The position numbers were made by a program, and so were the translations under genes. Under the pieces are notes generated by a model. That model worked only from the letters and a program-made list of their open reading frames with translations, made no database searches and was not told where the DNA came from. Below, piece after piece: positions 1 to 11,067 of a DNA stretch of 64,000 nucleotides. The stretch lies in assembly GCF_028372415.1 (NCBI RefSeq), contig NC_092872.1, positions 554,048,705-554,112,704 of the forward strand. Reading direction: 5' to 3'. How positions within the stretch are numbered: position 1 is the first letter of the stretch; each line of letters begins with the position of its first letter. This DNA comes from Notamacropus eugenii (lineage: Eukaryota > Chordata > Mammalia > Diprotodontia > Macropodidae).

Positions 1-162
1 ACGCATGTATAATCTACATAGAATTGTTGCTTTCTCAGTGAGGGGTGGGGAGGGAGGAAGGGAGAGAATTTGGAACTCAACATTTTAAAAATGAATGTTA
101 AAATTTGTTTTTACATGTAACAGTGGAAAATAAAATACGAAATAAAAGCTAAAAAAAGAAAA
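1..162 (+). mobile_element. L1 LINE 3' end (3' UTR and A-rich tail)
   Basis: The purine-rich block 'gaggggtggggagggagg', the phrase 'gagaatttggaactcaac' and a terminal aataaa followed by A-rich sequence are the 3' UTR of marsupial L1. The copy runs off the left edge of the window and ends in its tail near 160. No coding sequence is left. Confidence 0.75.
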
Positions 163-645
163 GAAATGATAAGCAGGATGCTCTCAGAAAAAAAAAAAAA
201 CGTGGAAAGACTTACATGAACTTATGCAAAGTGAAATGAACAGAACCAGGAGACTATTGTACACAGTGACAGCAATATTGTATCATGATATTCTATGAGT
301 TACTTAGCTGTCCTAATCTATACAACAATCCAGGACATCTGTAGGACTTAGGATGAACAGTACTGTCCATCTCCAGAGAAAACTGGTAGAGCCTGAATGC
401 AGATCATAGATTCTTTTTCTTCACTTTCTTTCTTGATTTTTGTCTGTGTTTTCTTTCATAGAATGATTTACATGGAAATGTGTTTTTCATGACTACACAT
501 GTATGTCAAATTGCTTGCCTTCTCATTGGAGAAAAGGGAAGGAGAGAATTTGGAATTCAACATTTGAAAAAAATGTGAAAATTATTTTTCTATGTAATTG
601 GGAAAATAAAATATTAAATAATGAAAAAAAAGAAAGAAAAAGGAA
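163..645 (+). mobile_element. L1 LINE 3' fragment (ORF2 end plus 3' UTR)
   Basis: A second, 5'-truncated copy of the same L1 3' region starts directly after the A-rich tail of the first. It covers the last ORF2 codons and UTR ('gaaatgaacagaaccaggag'), the UTR purine block near 530-550 and an A-rich end near 620-645. The two tails abut, which fits insertion of the second copy into the poly-A of the first. Confidence 0.78.
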
Positions 646-659
646 TACCATATTCTGAA

Positions 660-925
660 GTGATGAGTAAAAATCACTTTGGTAGCTCAGTTGAGGATCA
701 GTTTGAGTGGGAAGAGAAGGCAAGAGGACCGATTAGGATGCTTTTGGAACAGTTCAAATATTAGGAGATGAGGACCTGTACTAAGGTGGTAGCTATGTGA
801 GTGAAGAAGAGATGTATAGGAAAAAACTGTTAAGTCAGAAATGAGAAGGTTTGATACCAATTTGGATATGAGGTCTAAATGTGGGTGAGGAATCTAGAAA
901 AACACCAATGTTTCGGAGGAGAAAT
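660..925 (-). mobile_element. L2 LINE fragment
   Basis: Reads as the antisense of L2 ORF2: 'aaaatcactttggtagctcag', 'gaggacctgtactaaggtggtagc' and 'aatttggatatgaggt' follow the order seen in L2 from the RT C-terminal half. It is diverged and not open. Confidence 0.65.
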
Positions 926-1039
926 AACGTAAGTACTGATGTTCCCTAGAGGAAAACTATCTAAGTTACTTAACTGGAGGTCCACAGATGCCTCAGGGGT
1001 GCATGGTCAAACACTGAAGACACTAACGTCCTCCACTGC

Positions 1040-1425
1040 ATCCTGAGCCATCACAAGTGAACTTCACTTTTGTCTTGCTCCTGGACATGGATGACTCTGG
1101 AAGGGAGAGTAAAGCTAACAAGGATGCACAACTGTGCCTAACTTAAATCTAATAAATGCTTGAGTCAAAAACTGGGAACTGTAGTCACAACCCTGCACCC
1201 AGATGGTCCAAGTCATAGGGTTGTCATCTCACTGGACTGAAGCAGCAATGGGATCTGACAGGCCTCTGTGTGTTAGAGCAGCCTTTTTGAAGGACTGCAC
1301 TGTTCACCTCCTGCCTTCTGAGCTTTTTTTGGTCTGATCAACCACAATTGGACCCTCTGTACCTTGACCCTGGCATAGTGATGGGATTTTGGCTGTCTTT
1401 GAGCGTGAAGGACAACGACCAGCCA
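1040..1425 (+). mobile_element. SINE with RTE-like tail (diverged)
   Basis: The order 'actgcatcctgagccatc', 'atgactctggaaggga', 'gcacaactgtgcctaactt' and the terminal 'gtgaaggacaacgacc' follows the RTE-tailed SINEs of marsupials. Divergence is high and the central part does not align by eye, so the family and exact ends are uncertain. Confidence 0.4.
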
Positions 1426-1509
1426 ATCTACTGGAGAGTTGTTATTTTATACATGTATATGCACACACATGTTTGTCTGTATGTTGGGGATGGTGTATAG
1501 CTTACCAAT

Positions 1510-1742
1510 TGATATTTTAGAGAAGGCCACATGTTTGGTTTAGTGGCAAGTGTTCTGAATTTAGAGTCAGAAGAATTGGATTAAAATCCTGACTCTGATA
1601 ATTATCTATGTGACCTTGAGAATGTCATTCAGGCTCTCTGGAACTTAGTTTCCTCATTTAAAAAAGTTTCTTCATTTTAAAAATGAAGTGAGTTGTGTAG
1701 GGTGACCTCTAAATTCCCTTCTAGCTATAAATCTATGATACA
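1510..1742 (+). mobile_element. MIR-type (CORE) SINE
   Basis: It has a tRNA-like head with A/B-box-like phrases ('tttagtggcaagtgttctga', 'ggattaaaatcctgactctg'). The conserved middle 'tatgtgaccttgag...tttcctcattt' and the 'gacctctaaattcccttct' end follow. This is an ancient mammalian SINE layout. Confidence 0.65.
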
Positions 1743-1784
1743 TATTATAATGATGACATTATATTCATGCCATAAGGGAAGCAA

Positions 1785-2105
1785 TTTGAGTTTCATTTAT
1801 TAAGCAACTACCATGTGCCAGATACTAAACTGATCCTAATTCAATGTCAAAAATGAAATAATTTCTGTCCTCAAAGAGCTTACATTCTCCTGGGAAGGCA
1901 GGAGTAGTTGGGACGGGCAGTATGGCATATTTGAAAGAGCCTATCTCAAAGCATCTAGGTTCGAATACTGACAGGTCACCTGACTGATTGTATTGATCAA
2001 CTACTCTATTTAGGCTTCAGTTTCTTATTTGTAAAACACTGAGGTTGAAACTTATGATTCCTAAGGTGCTTTTCAACCTGATAATCGTATAATTCCATGA
2101 GATCT
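1785..2105 (+). mobile_element. L2 3'-tail remnant (antisense) followed by MIR-type SINE
   Basis: At 1795-1890 'atttattaagcaactaccatgtgccaga...tcaaagagcttacattctcc' is the L2 3' end read antisense. From about 1915 'gggcagtatggcatattt...ggttcgaatactgac...cagtttcttatttgtaaaac' is a MIR-type SINE in sense orientation. Confidence 0.5.
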
Positions 2106-2995
2106 TTGGAGGACAATGAATAGCCTGGGACTTTGTACGTAATAGGCACTTAAAATGTTTAATTAATTAAATTGAGTTAAGTAATAAACTCCCTTGGATG
2201 CAACCCAAGATGATCCAGTTTGATACTTATTTTTCTCTTTCAATGATATTATAATGAAGTTCAAAGGTATTTATTTATTCTGTTTTATGAATAATCAATG
2301 GGTTTTTCTTTCATCACCAGCATTATAATGTAGTGTTGGTAACTTTTCTGATGTTTTTTTTTGGATGGTTACTGTTATCATAAACATGCTCACTGATAGA
2401 GGGGACAAATATGTCCACTAATACATACATTTCATTTCAAAATCCCAAGTCTATAGCTAATATCATACATCTTTGTGGTGGTAGCTTGCAGATGAAGATG
2501 CAGATTCTGGAAGCTAAATTATTTGGGGAATAAGAATAACTCATTACCAAATTCCTCCAAATCATTTTAAGCATTTCAAACCCCTTGTGAACATCTGGGT
2601 TTGTACTAACTCATCATATTCTTGATGAGAAGTTGAGGATTTTTACAGGCATGAAGCAACAGACCTGATTCCTTGATGGGACTGACCAGAGAGCCAACTT
2701 CACTCTTTCAGTCCTAGGCCCAGTATGGGTTTGTCAGTATGGTATACTGGATCTGATACATCTAATCAAGACTCTTCCATGGGCAAACATTCCAGTTTCA
2801 AGGCTCACAAGAAAGAATTTCCCTTTTTTTAAACTGTCTTGCATAACTTTGTCTCCCAGGTGTTGGCCCCTGATGAAATTCCCATCAACAAAGGCAGATT
2901 TAGCTCTCTTCTGCTCAGTTCTAGGCCTCCAGAGTATTTTCTTGGACATCTCTAGCCACATATACTCACCAAACCCCACTTTCCATCTCCTCTTT
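2106..2995. other. no recognisable feature
   Basis: AT-rich single-copy-looking sequence. I see no repeat family, RNA gene or credible exon. A 227-codon minus-strand open frame that overlaps this stretch owes much of its length to the polypyrimidine tract next door, translated as Arg/Glu repeats. Confidence 0.5.
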
Positions 2996-3105
2996 ATGTG
3001 TTGTCTTCTCTCATTAGACTGTGAGCTGTTGAAGGGACATATTGTCATACTTTTATTCATATCTCTAGTATTTAGCACAGTGCTGGGCATATAGTAAGCC
3101 CTTAA

Positions 3106-3112
<7 letters not shown>
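2996..3112 (+). mobile_element. L2 LINE 3' tail
   Basis: The phrases 'cattagactgtgagctg', 'tagcacagtgctgggcatat' and 'agtaagcccttaataaa' are the standard L2 3' terminus. The tail leads straight into a TC microsatellite, which may have grown from the tail repeat. Confidence 0.75.
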
Positions 3113-3154
<42 letters not shown>

Positions 3155-3280
3155 GTCTCTCTCTCTCTGTCTCTCTCTCTGTCTCTGTCTCTCTGTTTCT
3201 CTCTCTCTTCTCTGTCTGTCTTCCTCTGTCTCTCTTTCTCTGACTCTGGCTCTTTATCTCTCTGTCTCTGTCTCTGCTGT
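3110..3280. repeat. (TC)n / (TCTG)n microsatellite
   Basis: A pure TC run of about 36 bases continues into interrupted TCTCTG units to about 3280. The strand bias (pyrimidine on the plus strand) makes it a homopurine-homopyrimidine tract. Confidence 0.95.
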
Positions 3281-3599
3281 CTGTCTATATCGGCTTGCAA
3301 TCTCTGAAAAAATGCATTTTTCAGGTTCAGTTTGATTTCTAGGAAACTGCTGGAGCCTTGAAAATGAAACAGGAGAAAGGAGTCCCTGAGCATTCTCAGT
3401 TCCTCAACACTGTACAATGTTGTAGTGGTCCTTTGCTGCCTGACAGGTAAATATGAAGTTCATTCCTGTAAGCCCTCAACCCTCAACCCTCAACTTTCTC
3501 TTTATGCTTTTTTCTTAAGGTACTACCAGCCCTGAAAGGGTGACAGGGTAGAATACCAAATTGGCAACCTCAGGAACAAGAATTACAATGAGTAGCACT

Positions 3600-4085
3600 T
3601 GAGAGGCTATGTGGCATTGGAGATAGTGGGCCAGCCTTGAAATTACTAGGACCTAGGTTTGTCCTCCCTCAAATACATAATAGTTGAATGAGGGCAACTA
3701 GGTGGTCAGTGGATAGAGCACCAGTGCAGAAGTCAGGAGGACCTGAGTTCAAATCTCACCTCAGACATTGATACTCACTAGCTATGTGACCTTGGGCAAG
3801 TCACTTAACGCCAATTGCCTCATCCTGGGTCATCTCGAGTCATCCTGATGAATATCTGGTCACTGGATTCAGATGGCTCTGGAGGAGAAGTGAGGCTGGT
3901 GACCAGCACTGCCCTCCCTCATTCAAAACAAAGTCAAGTGCAAGTCATGTCATTATTTCTCTGATGGCATGGTCTTCTTCAGCAGCAAAGGACGAATACA
4001 GCCAACTAGTTGAATGACTACTAGTAAATCACTTAACTTGTCTGTACTAGCCAACTCTCTAAAACTGTAATTTGCAGACAATCAC
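3600..4085 (+). mobile_element. MIR-type SINE split by a younger SINE
   Basis: The left half (3600-3691, 'tatgtggcattggagatagtg...acctaggtttgtcctcc') and right half (4007-4085, 'ctagtaaatcacttaactt...aactgtaatttgc') are one old tRNA-type SINE. It was split by the RTE-tailed SINE at 3692-4006. Confidence 0.6.
3692..4006 (+). mobile_element. full-length tRNA-derived SINE with RTE/BovB-like tail
   Basis: The head 'gggcaactaggtggtcagtg' and B-box-like 'gagttcaaatctcacctc' lead to 'gcaagtcacttaacgccaattgcctc'. The RTE-type tail ('catcctgatgaatatctgg', 'aagtcatgtcattatttctct', 'gcaaaggacgaatacagcc') follows. Perfect 11-bp duplications 'tagttgaatga' flank it at 3681-3691 and 4007-4017, so the ends are firm. 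It sits inside an older MIR-type SINE. Confidence 0.9.
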
Positions 4086-4394
4086 CTATCTGTAAATGAA
4101 ATGAAAGTTCCAGTCCCCTCCCCTCAAAAGAAATTTGATTGATTGATTTTTCTCCAGCATTCAGGAATTTAGTGTGTGATCATGAATTGAATAGTTGCTT
4201 CAGTTAAGAAGGTGTGACATAGTACTTCTATAGTTGGGTACATTTTGAGAGAGGGGGTAAATTGGGATATAGGTTGCAAGTAAAATTAAAGAATGAGACA
4301 ATAGATTGAAAGGATTCACCTCGTTACCACTGCATTTCTGCTTTGTAAACAGTGAACCCTTTTAGATTTGAGCATAACATTTTGCACCTTGAGA

Positions 4395-4650
4395 CAGCTG
4401 ATGTGAACAGTGAGTAGATCACTGGGCCTAGAGTCATCAAGGCCTGAGTTCCGATCCAGCTTACTCAGACACTTACTAGTTGTGTGACCCGGAAGAAGTC
4501 ACCAAACTTCTCTTTGCTTCAGTTTTCCTCAACTGTAAAATGGGGATCATCATAGCACCTACCTCCAAGGGTTTTTGGAAGAATCAAATGAATGCTTAAC
4601 ACAATGTCAGGCACAAAAGTTGGCACTATATAAACGTTTATTCACTTCAC
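4395..4650 (+). mobile_element. MIR-type (CORE) SINE
   Basis: A near full-length copy: 'gtagatcactgggcctagagtc', 'cctgagttccgatccagc', 'tgtgtgacccggaagaagtcac', 'aactgtaaaatggggatcatc' and the end 'gttggcactatataaacg'. Confidence 0.75.
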
Positions 4651-5141
4651 GGCCCTGTAAAGTATATGATGTTTTAAGTGGTATATTAAATGGTCATGAT
4701 AGCAGCTGCAGTGGGCCTAGATACAATTCATTTGCCCCCAGAACATAGTTTGTGACTATGCCTTTTTTCTACATGCATTTGCATGACCCAAAAGAAGAGT
4801 TAAAAATGAAACAAAATTGGGGAACCCTGGATCCTAGACCTATTTTCGCATGTTTGGGCAAATGGACCCAGACCAGTTATGGCTTATCATATGAAGATGA
4901 TGATTTAGGAAAAATGCTGAATAGTCATGATAAAAATGGCAAGGTCTTTTACCAATGTGACCCAACCCTGTATAGTGAATATTTGCCCAAAGGAAAAATT
5001 AAGTCTATGGCCATTATTTTGCCTAAATGACCCAGCTCTCTGATCTCCTACATGGGAGGTGACCACCTGGAACATAACTGAGTAAACTTCTTCCAACCTT
5101 AACCAATAGTTCCTATTCTTTTTCAAACAGCACAGCAGTAC

Positions 5142-5385
5142 CCCAGCCAAGTTGCTGTTCTATTCCATCTGACCCCATTTTGGATTTTCTTGGCAAAGAT
5201 ACAGGAGTAGTTTGCCATTTCCTTCTCCCACTCATTTTATAAATGAGGAAAGTGAGGCAAACAGGGATAAATGAATTTCCCAGGGTCACACAGCTATTAA
5301 GTATCTGAGGCTGGATTTGAACTCAGGTTGTCTTGACTCCAGGCCCAGAACTTTATACCCTGTGCCACCTAGCTGCCTTCCCAAC
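5142..5385 (-). mobile_element. SINE with RTE/BovB-like tail
   Basis: On the plus strand the tail comes first ('gttgctgttctattccatctg', 'ttttcttggcaaagatac'). Then come 'ggtcacacagctattaag', 'gatttgaactcagg' and the antisense head 'tgccacctagctgcc' at about 5366-5380. The order is complete, so this is close to full length. Confidence 0.82.
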
Positions 5386-6147
5386 CAAGGATTATAGCTA
5401 AATTGAAAGATGGAAGCTGGAAGTGAGAGGTGGTAGAAACTATAGGTGCCCAGTGAAGAATATGCCTTGGTATTCCAGTAGAGAGAGCATCTCTCCCTAA
5501 GTACTCTGCCTTTCCTGCCCCCATTCCTGGTGCCATCCCTGGTGAGAACTAAGCCCTGCTTTAGTAAGAGAAGGAGGAGGAAGACCTCAGAACACTGTCT
5601 CATTGAAGGCATGAGTTTGTTGTCTTGGTCATATGTTTTCCAGACATGTATGGCTTCTACCCACTGGAATATTCCACACACATTCCCATTCTTTATTGCC
5701 ACTGGTGTTATGTTTTGTTGGTTCATTTGTGCTTTTATTTGTTGTTGGTTTGTGTGTGTATGTGTGTGTGTGTATGTATGTGCCAGGATGAAACTCAGGT
5801 TTATTGATGGAGTGTTTACTGTCCTGTCTCAGGAAAAGCCTTTGTTTCAAACTAATTTTGCCAAAGGCTGACTATAAAAGTAAGCTCATTGGTGGGGTCT
5901 CTAGATCTATACTTTTACAAGTATGAACCCAAGAATGCCTTGAATCCGATATAGCTATTTCCTTGGGGAAGCAAGCCTGTGAATAAGAGTGGAAAAGAGC
6001 TGCCAGAAGGAAATCTATGTCAGAACTGTCAAACAGGAAAACTGCAATATTCCCATTGGCTGCTGCATCAGATTAAAATTAAGAAATTCTTTTAAAAATA
6101 AGTAAAAATGCAATAGAACAGAGAATGGAAGAGAGAACACAGAGTTA

Positions 6148-6185
<38 letters not shown>

Positions 6186-7090
6186 CAACAGGAATCCTTA
6201 TGTATGACTTTGGCCCCTGTATAATTTGATTTTGAAACCGCTGCCAAAGCCAGAAAGCTAACAACTCCTCACCCTAACCACAACACACAAACAAGTAAGC
6301 ACTGAACATTCATACATATAATATATTTCATGAAAAATTAGCTGCAATGGGATACAAGGTTTTTGAGGGCAGGGCATTAGAAAAATACTGTATTCCTGCC
6401 TTCCCAACAGATAAAATAAATTTAGTGCTAGTCCTTGGCATTAAATGCTGAATATTTAACACCTACTTTCCGGAATTGTCTCATAGATTTAGTTTGACCC
6501 TGACCTTGACCTTGGAGAGGATGAAGTTTGAGAGGGAGGATCCTTCTGTCTCCCTATGCCATTCATCTTTGCCTTCTCTGGCAAGGCTTCCTGAAAAAGT
6601 ATTAATGAGTTATTAGGTGTTTTATGAGGTGAAGAAGGACTGTTCACCTTGGCAAGACAGGAGAAGAGAGTTGGCATATAATAAACAGTCCTTAGGCCAA
6701 AAAATACATAGTTTTGCTGAGCAAGACAAGTTGTTCTGTGGCCAAATATAAATTAGGTATAGACTTAGTTATTACTATAAATTTCCTGTCACTAACTTAA
6801 CAGCAGCTATGATTTAAGTTTTGTGCTATCGGAAGTATTGACAGAAATAATTTTGCATCAATATTGTATTATAAAGTATATTTCCAATTACCTATTAGCA
6901 TCTAAATATTTTTAGCAATAAAACTATCCATTCAAGTGATGCTGTTTCTACAGATGCTTATAGAAACAGAGTTTGGGGACAGACTTATTCTTTGACATTT
7001 TCTACCACTGTAAGAACAGAGAGCTTCCCCATCCAGGAAATGTAAGTTGTGGCACAGATCCACAGTTGAAGCGCATTCAGGAAAATGAGG
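5386..7090. other. mostly unclassified sequence with two (TG)n tracts
   Basis: TG microsatellites lie at about 5746-5790 and 6148-6183. The rest shows no repeat family, RNA gene or exon I can defend. Open frames of 60-146 codons here overlap each other on both strands and none shows a known domain. Confidence 0.5.
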
Positions 7091-7094
7091 GAAT

Positions 7095-7300
7095 AAGGGC
7101 ATTTCCAACAGAAAAGGATGCTGAACTTGGGGTCACAGCACTTGATTTCTAATCTCAGCTCTGCCACTTGCTAAGTGCATGACTCTGGACAAGTAATATC
7201 CTTTACTTCAGTTTCCTCATCTGTAGAAGCTGGATATAGGATTAAAATATGTACCTTTAAGTCCCCTTTAGCTTCAGAACTGTGATTCCAGGACAACAGG
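7095..7300 (+). mobile_element. MIR-type SINE
   Basis: 'ggatgctgaacttggggtcac', 'atctcagctctgccacttgc', 'cagtttcctcatctgtagaagc' and 'aagtcccctttagcttcag' run in MIR order. Confidence 0.65.
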
Positions 7301-7555
7301 AAATTTTGCATGCATTGAATCAAGTGGGAAATATTCCTCTTGTGTGACCTCCCAGTCATTTGGATAGCCAATTTCTTGCACTCTTAGCTGGATATTCTTG
7401 GGCTCCAGTGCCTTCAAACCCTCAAATTCTGTGATTCAGATCTGAGAGCACATCTTTTGCTCTCTGAATCCCAAAGGTGCTTTGCCAATCTCCACTTCTT
7501 AATCTTGCATGTGCCTCATGACCCTGGCCTTTGCTAACCTTTTACGTCGTCACAC

Positions 7556-7775
7556 AGCAGTGGTTTTCAACCTTTATGTATCAATGCCTCCTTCTTTTAC
7601 CCTACTCTCTTCCCAAAAAGTTACGTTCCTTCTTCTTCCACATATACTTCTAATAAAGTAATCTATTCAAATAATGTTTTTGGCTTATATGTTATGAAAA
7701 TAAAATTAAGAATTTATTACAACTTTTACAACATGAAATCAAATCTTAAACATACCATAAAATGTAGAATCATAG
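7556..7775 (+). mobile_element. hAT-type DNA transposon remnant (5' end)
   Basis: It starts 'cagtggttttcaaccttt', close to the terminal repeat shared by many mammalian hAT/Charlie elements (cagtggttctcaacct). AT-rich sequence follows. No matching right end is visible before the MIR3 copy that begins near 7776, so only part of a non-autonomous element remains. Confidence 0.5.
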
Positions 7776-8180
7776 ACATAAAAAGTGGAAGCAACTTCAG
7801 AAGTCTAATAATTCAACCTCATTTTATAGTAGAAGAACAGGGGCTTCAGAGGTTGTGACTTTTTGCTGTCAAGTGGCTTTAGTTGCATCTGACTTTTGGT
7901 GACCCCATTTTAGTGGGGTTTCTTGGCAAAGATACTGAAACAGTTTGTCATTCCCTTCTCTAGCTGATTTTACAGGTGAGGAAACTGAGGTAAGCAGGGT
8001 TGAGTGACTTGGCCAGGGACATTTAATAAACATCTGAGGTTGAATTTGAACTCAGGTCCTCCTATCTCCAGGCACAGAATGCTATTCACTGTGCCACCTA
8101 GCTGACCTAATTGAATTTTCCAAGTTTAAAAATAAATGATAAATGGCAGCTCTATGATTTAAACCAACTGTACATCTAGC
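7776..8180 (+). mobile_element. MIR3-type SINE split by a younger SINE
   Basis: The left part (7776-7860, 'agaatcatagacataaaaag...cctcattttatagtagaag') and right part (8107-8180, 'aaatggcagctctatgattt') together give the MIR3 order. The RTE-tailed SINE at 7861-8106 divides them. Confidence 0.65.
7861..8106 (-). mobile_element. SINE with RTE/BovB-like tail
   Basis: Antisense order: tail 'ctgacttttggtgacccc' and 'ttcttggcaaagatactg', then 'gaggaaactgaggtaagcag', 'tgaatttgaactcagg', and the head 'gtgccacctagctgacc' near 8090-8106. It lies inside a MIR3 copy. Confidence 0.82.
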
Positions 8181-8297
8181 TTTCTTTCCATTATCCTTGT
8201 AAGTACCAGGTTGTTTTACTAGTGATTTTGTTTTCAGTGATTGGCACAGGGCCTGGTATACAGGAGACACTTAAATGATTCTTAGTTGATTGATTTT
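8181..8297 (+). mobile_element. L2 3' tail remnant
   Basis: 'gattggcacagggcctggtat', 'caggagacacttaaatga' and a terminal ttgattgatt repeat match the L2 3' terminus. Little else of the LINE remains. Confidence 0.5.
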
Positions 8298-8384
8298 CTA
8301 CCATATCATGTTACATCTAAAAACACAAAGAGAAAAATGGAAGGTAGACAGATGTGTCCCTCCCTACACATTTTTTTAAATTCT

Positions 8385-9960
8385 GGATCTGATGTTCTGG
8401 GTATCTGAGACCAACAAGAAGGAAAAGTGCAGACTCCCAAGAGTCATGTTTCAATGTGGTCTTGGTGGTTGGTCAATTGGAGCTTCCAAGAGTCTCTTAG
8501 AGGAAACAGCATGGGACAGTCCCAGAAGGACCTTTGGAGCAATAGTAAGTACCCTGATGCCTTACTTACCACGGCGGCTTAAATTCAGAGTAAATATCAG
8601 AGGTGATGTGGGCTCTGATCCCTTTGCCAAAGGCTAGTGGGGGTCATAGTATAGAGATTAAGATACCCTGTTGCCATAAATATCTATCTCTTCCTTGCAA
8701 CAAGTGATTCTAGACCTTTTCTTCTATGTCAGAACCTCAACTGAAAACACTGGGACCTATGCAGAAACCATATTCAGAGTCACCCAGGGTGGTAGGGAAA
8801 GGTAAGAGAAGAAGGAATGATGGCATCTATCTCAACTTACCGGCTGGTCTACCACCCAGAGTCCTGTGCCTATGCCACCTCTCCATCCAAAACAGAGTGA
8901 ATTTTCTACGGTCAACCACTTCTGTTGGTTTTGATTTGAACTTTGTGGGAGTTGTACTCAAAAAACTCAGTAATTTTGTCTATCACTATGTGCCTGAGGG
9001 GGTCTTACTTTCTTTCTGGACTATAGGTGATATTCTGTACAGTTAAAAGCATTCCATGAGAAAAGAATTTATTAAGGATATGATATTTTTATCAGTTAAT
9101 GAAGCCTCCTTCAACAGATGCAGTTCTGGGCACTTTCCTGAGGTTTACAGAGCTAAAGTTACTTACCCAAGGTAACATAGTAACTTCTGGAGACATTTAA
9201 ATAGATACCTTTCTAACAGACTGCTTCAGGGAATCTTGAGATGACTGTCTCTTTCACTTCAAAGGGTCTACCCACCCTTCTAGTCCCTGAAAGCCCATGA
9301 CCACGGCCAGGCCTGGGTGCATTCTCATTTAAGGAGACTTTCACTTTAGTCCTGCTCTGGATCTATCTACCCTTGCCTCCACTCCAAGGCAAGATGTGGG
9401 GGGATTGTACAAAATTGAAACAAGGGTAAATAAACACAATAAAAATATGAGATATTTTGACAAAGTGCACTTCCTCTTAAGTAACTGATATATTTATTGG
9501 AATTAATAATGACGAAATATGTGTCCAAGCCCAAACAACTGGTTAGAAGGGGATTATGCTGGTCAGGTCAGAAACTGCTACAGGGACTAGACTAAAGAAA
9601 TCAGCTCCTATGTATCTAGCAAGTATATATTACCTGTAAATTTCACCCAGAGCATCTACCCAACAGGCTAGAGATCTGCTTTGTAAATTTTTAATATGTT
9701 GTAGGTGTCAAGGAAACACTTGGGCTATCCATTTATTATCTCTCTCTTACCACATGATCATCTTTTCTGCTCTTAAATGTTCTATTTGAATTTTATATCA
9801 CTTCTCACATTAAAGTCATTGCTTAAAATATACTGCAACCTATTTTTGCCCATCACATACCTCTATGTTGTCTTTTGGGAAATCATACATTTTGGATTCT
9901 TCTTCTAGTCCAGTTTTTCATAATTTATAGTCATATAATATTACCAGAAAAAGATTCATC
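8385..9960. other. unclassified sequence with two short open frames
   Basis: This stretch is somewhat richer in G+C than its surroundings and holds plus-strand open frames of 81 codons (8392-8637) and 106 codons (8726-9046). I do not recognise either product. There is no convincing Kozak context, no domain and no splice-site pair that would join them. A weak MIR-like patch lies near 9110-9200. It may be an old unclassified repeat or a unique sequence. Confidence 0.4.
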
Positions 9961-9964
9961 TGAA

Positions 9965-10090
9965 AATGATGGGCATTTATTCTTCAATAAACATTTATGA
10001 AAGGTTAACGATGTGTCAGGCTCTGTGCTGAGCCTACAAACACAACAATCAAAATAGTTCCATTAAGGAACTTACACTCTATTGGGTTTT
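9965..10090 (-). mobile_element. L2 LINE 3' tail
   Basis: 'tcaataaacatttatgaaaggttaacgatg', 'gtcaggctctgtgctgagcc' and 'ggaacttacactctattggg' are the antisense of the L2 3' end. Confidence 0.65.
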
Positions 10091-10094
10091 TGAA

Positions 10095-11060
10095 GAACAT
10101 TTCAATTCATTATGAAAATCTGGGGGAAAATACTTTGCTACATTCCTGGGGATAACTGAGGAACCCCTCTCCAAATATTACAAAACAGCCTTTGGGAAAT
10201 CAGTGCTTTAAAAAATGTATACACCACAGTTAATTTTCTCCCAAATTCCTTTTCCTCCAACTTGTTTCTTTCTCCTTTCCTTGCTCCCATCTTTCCTCTC
10301 TCTCCCTTTCGTTCTTTCTTTCTCTTATATCCTTTCTTCTCACTTCCCCTTTCCCTCTCTCTGTCCTCTCCTATGAATTACAATGATCTTCCATACAATT
10401 TTCCCTCTCTTCTCCTTCTATCCCTCTCCTCTTCATATTTTTGTCTTGTGTGTCTGGAAGAAGTTAGGAAATAATGATTCTAGTTTGGCAAGGGTGAAAA
10501 TGTTGGCTAGGGTAAGTAGCTGAGAAAAAAAAAACCTGATAAATGTTCACAAAATTTACTGCTTATATAAATACAACTAACACTTCACCTCCTCCTTTGC
10601 CTGACTTTGGAAGGAAAAGGTGATCAGTGATCATCTCTCGTTTCCAAAGCAGTGTGGGAGGAGATATCAAATGACAAGAACTGTGTTCTATAGGCAACCA
10701 CAGCCAAAGCTAGTATTAGATCACCATTTTCCAAACACTCCAGTGTATTAGGCCTAGGTTGTTTGGGCTTTTGTTTTTTGTTGGATAAGTACCCCTTTGT
10801 TAGTCATCCACAGCTTACAGATATACCTATCAATCTGGAGATTCCATTTCAGCTGTCAGCAAGCAAATAAATGAAAGGGCCTCCTACTTAGATTGTTCCT
10901 ATACAGAGAATCACTTGGTAAGAAAGAGAAAGAATCTTTCTTCTTTATAAACAGAAACTCTCATGTATCTTTTTACAAGCCCGACTTATTTATGGGTTTT
11001 CTGCAACTCATACTATTGACTTCCTGATGGTTTCTCTATTTTCTTTTTCCTTAAAAAGGT
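10095..11060. other. unclassified sequence with a polypyrimidine stretch
   Basis: A pyrimidine-rich block of TTCC/TCTC units lies at about 10255-10435. The sequence from 10600 to 11060 shows no repeat family and looks single-copy. No exon or RNA gene is supported. Confidence 0.45.
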
Positions 11061-11067
11061 TTCTGGA

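Noticed and set aside
2734-3417. 227-codon minus-strand open frame, Arg/Glu-rich
   Set aside because: Its core is the translated (TC)n/(TCTG)n microsatellite and the flanks are an L2 tail. No domain and no conserved start.
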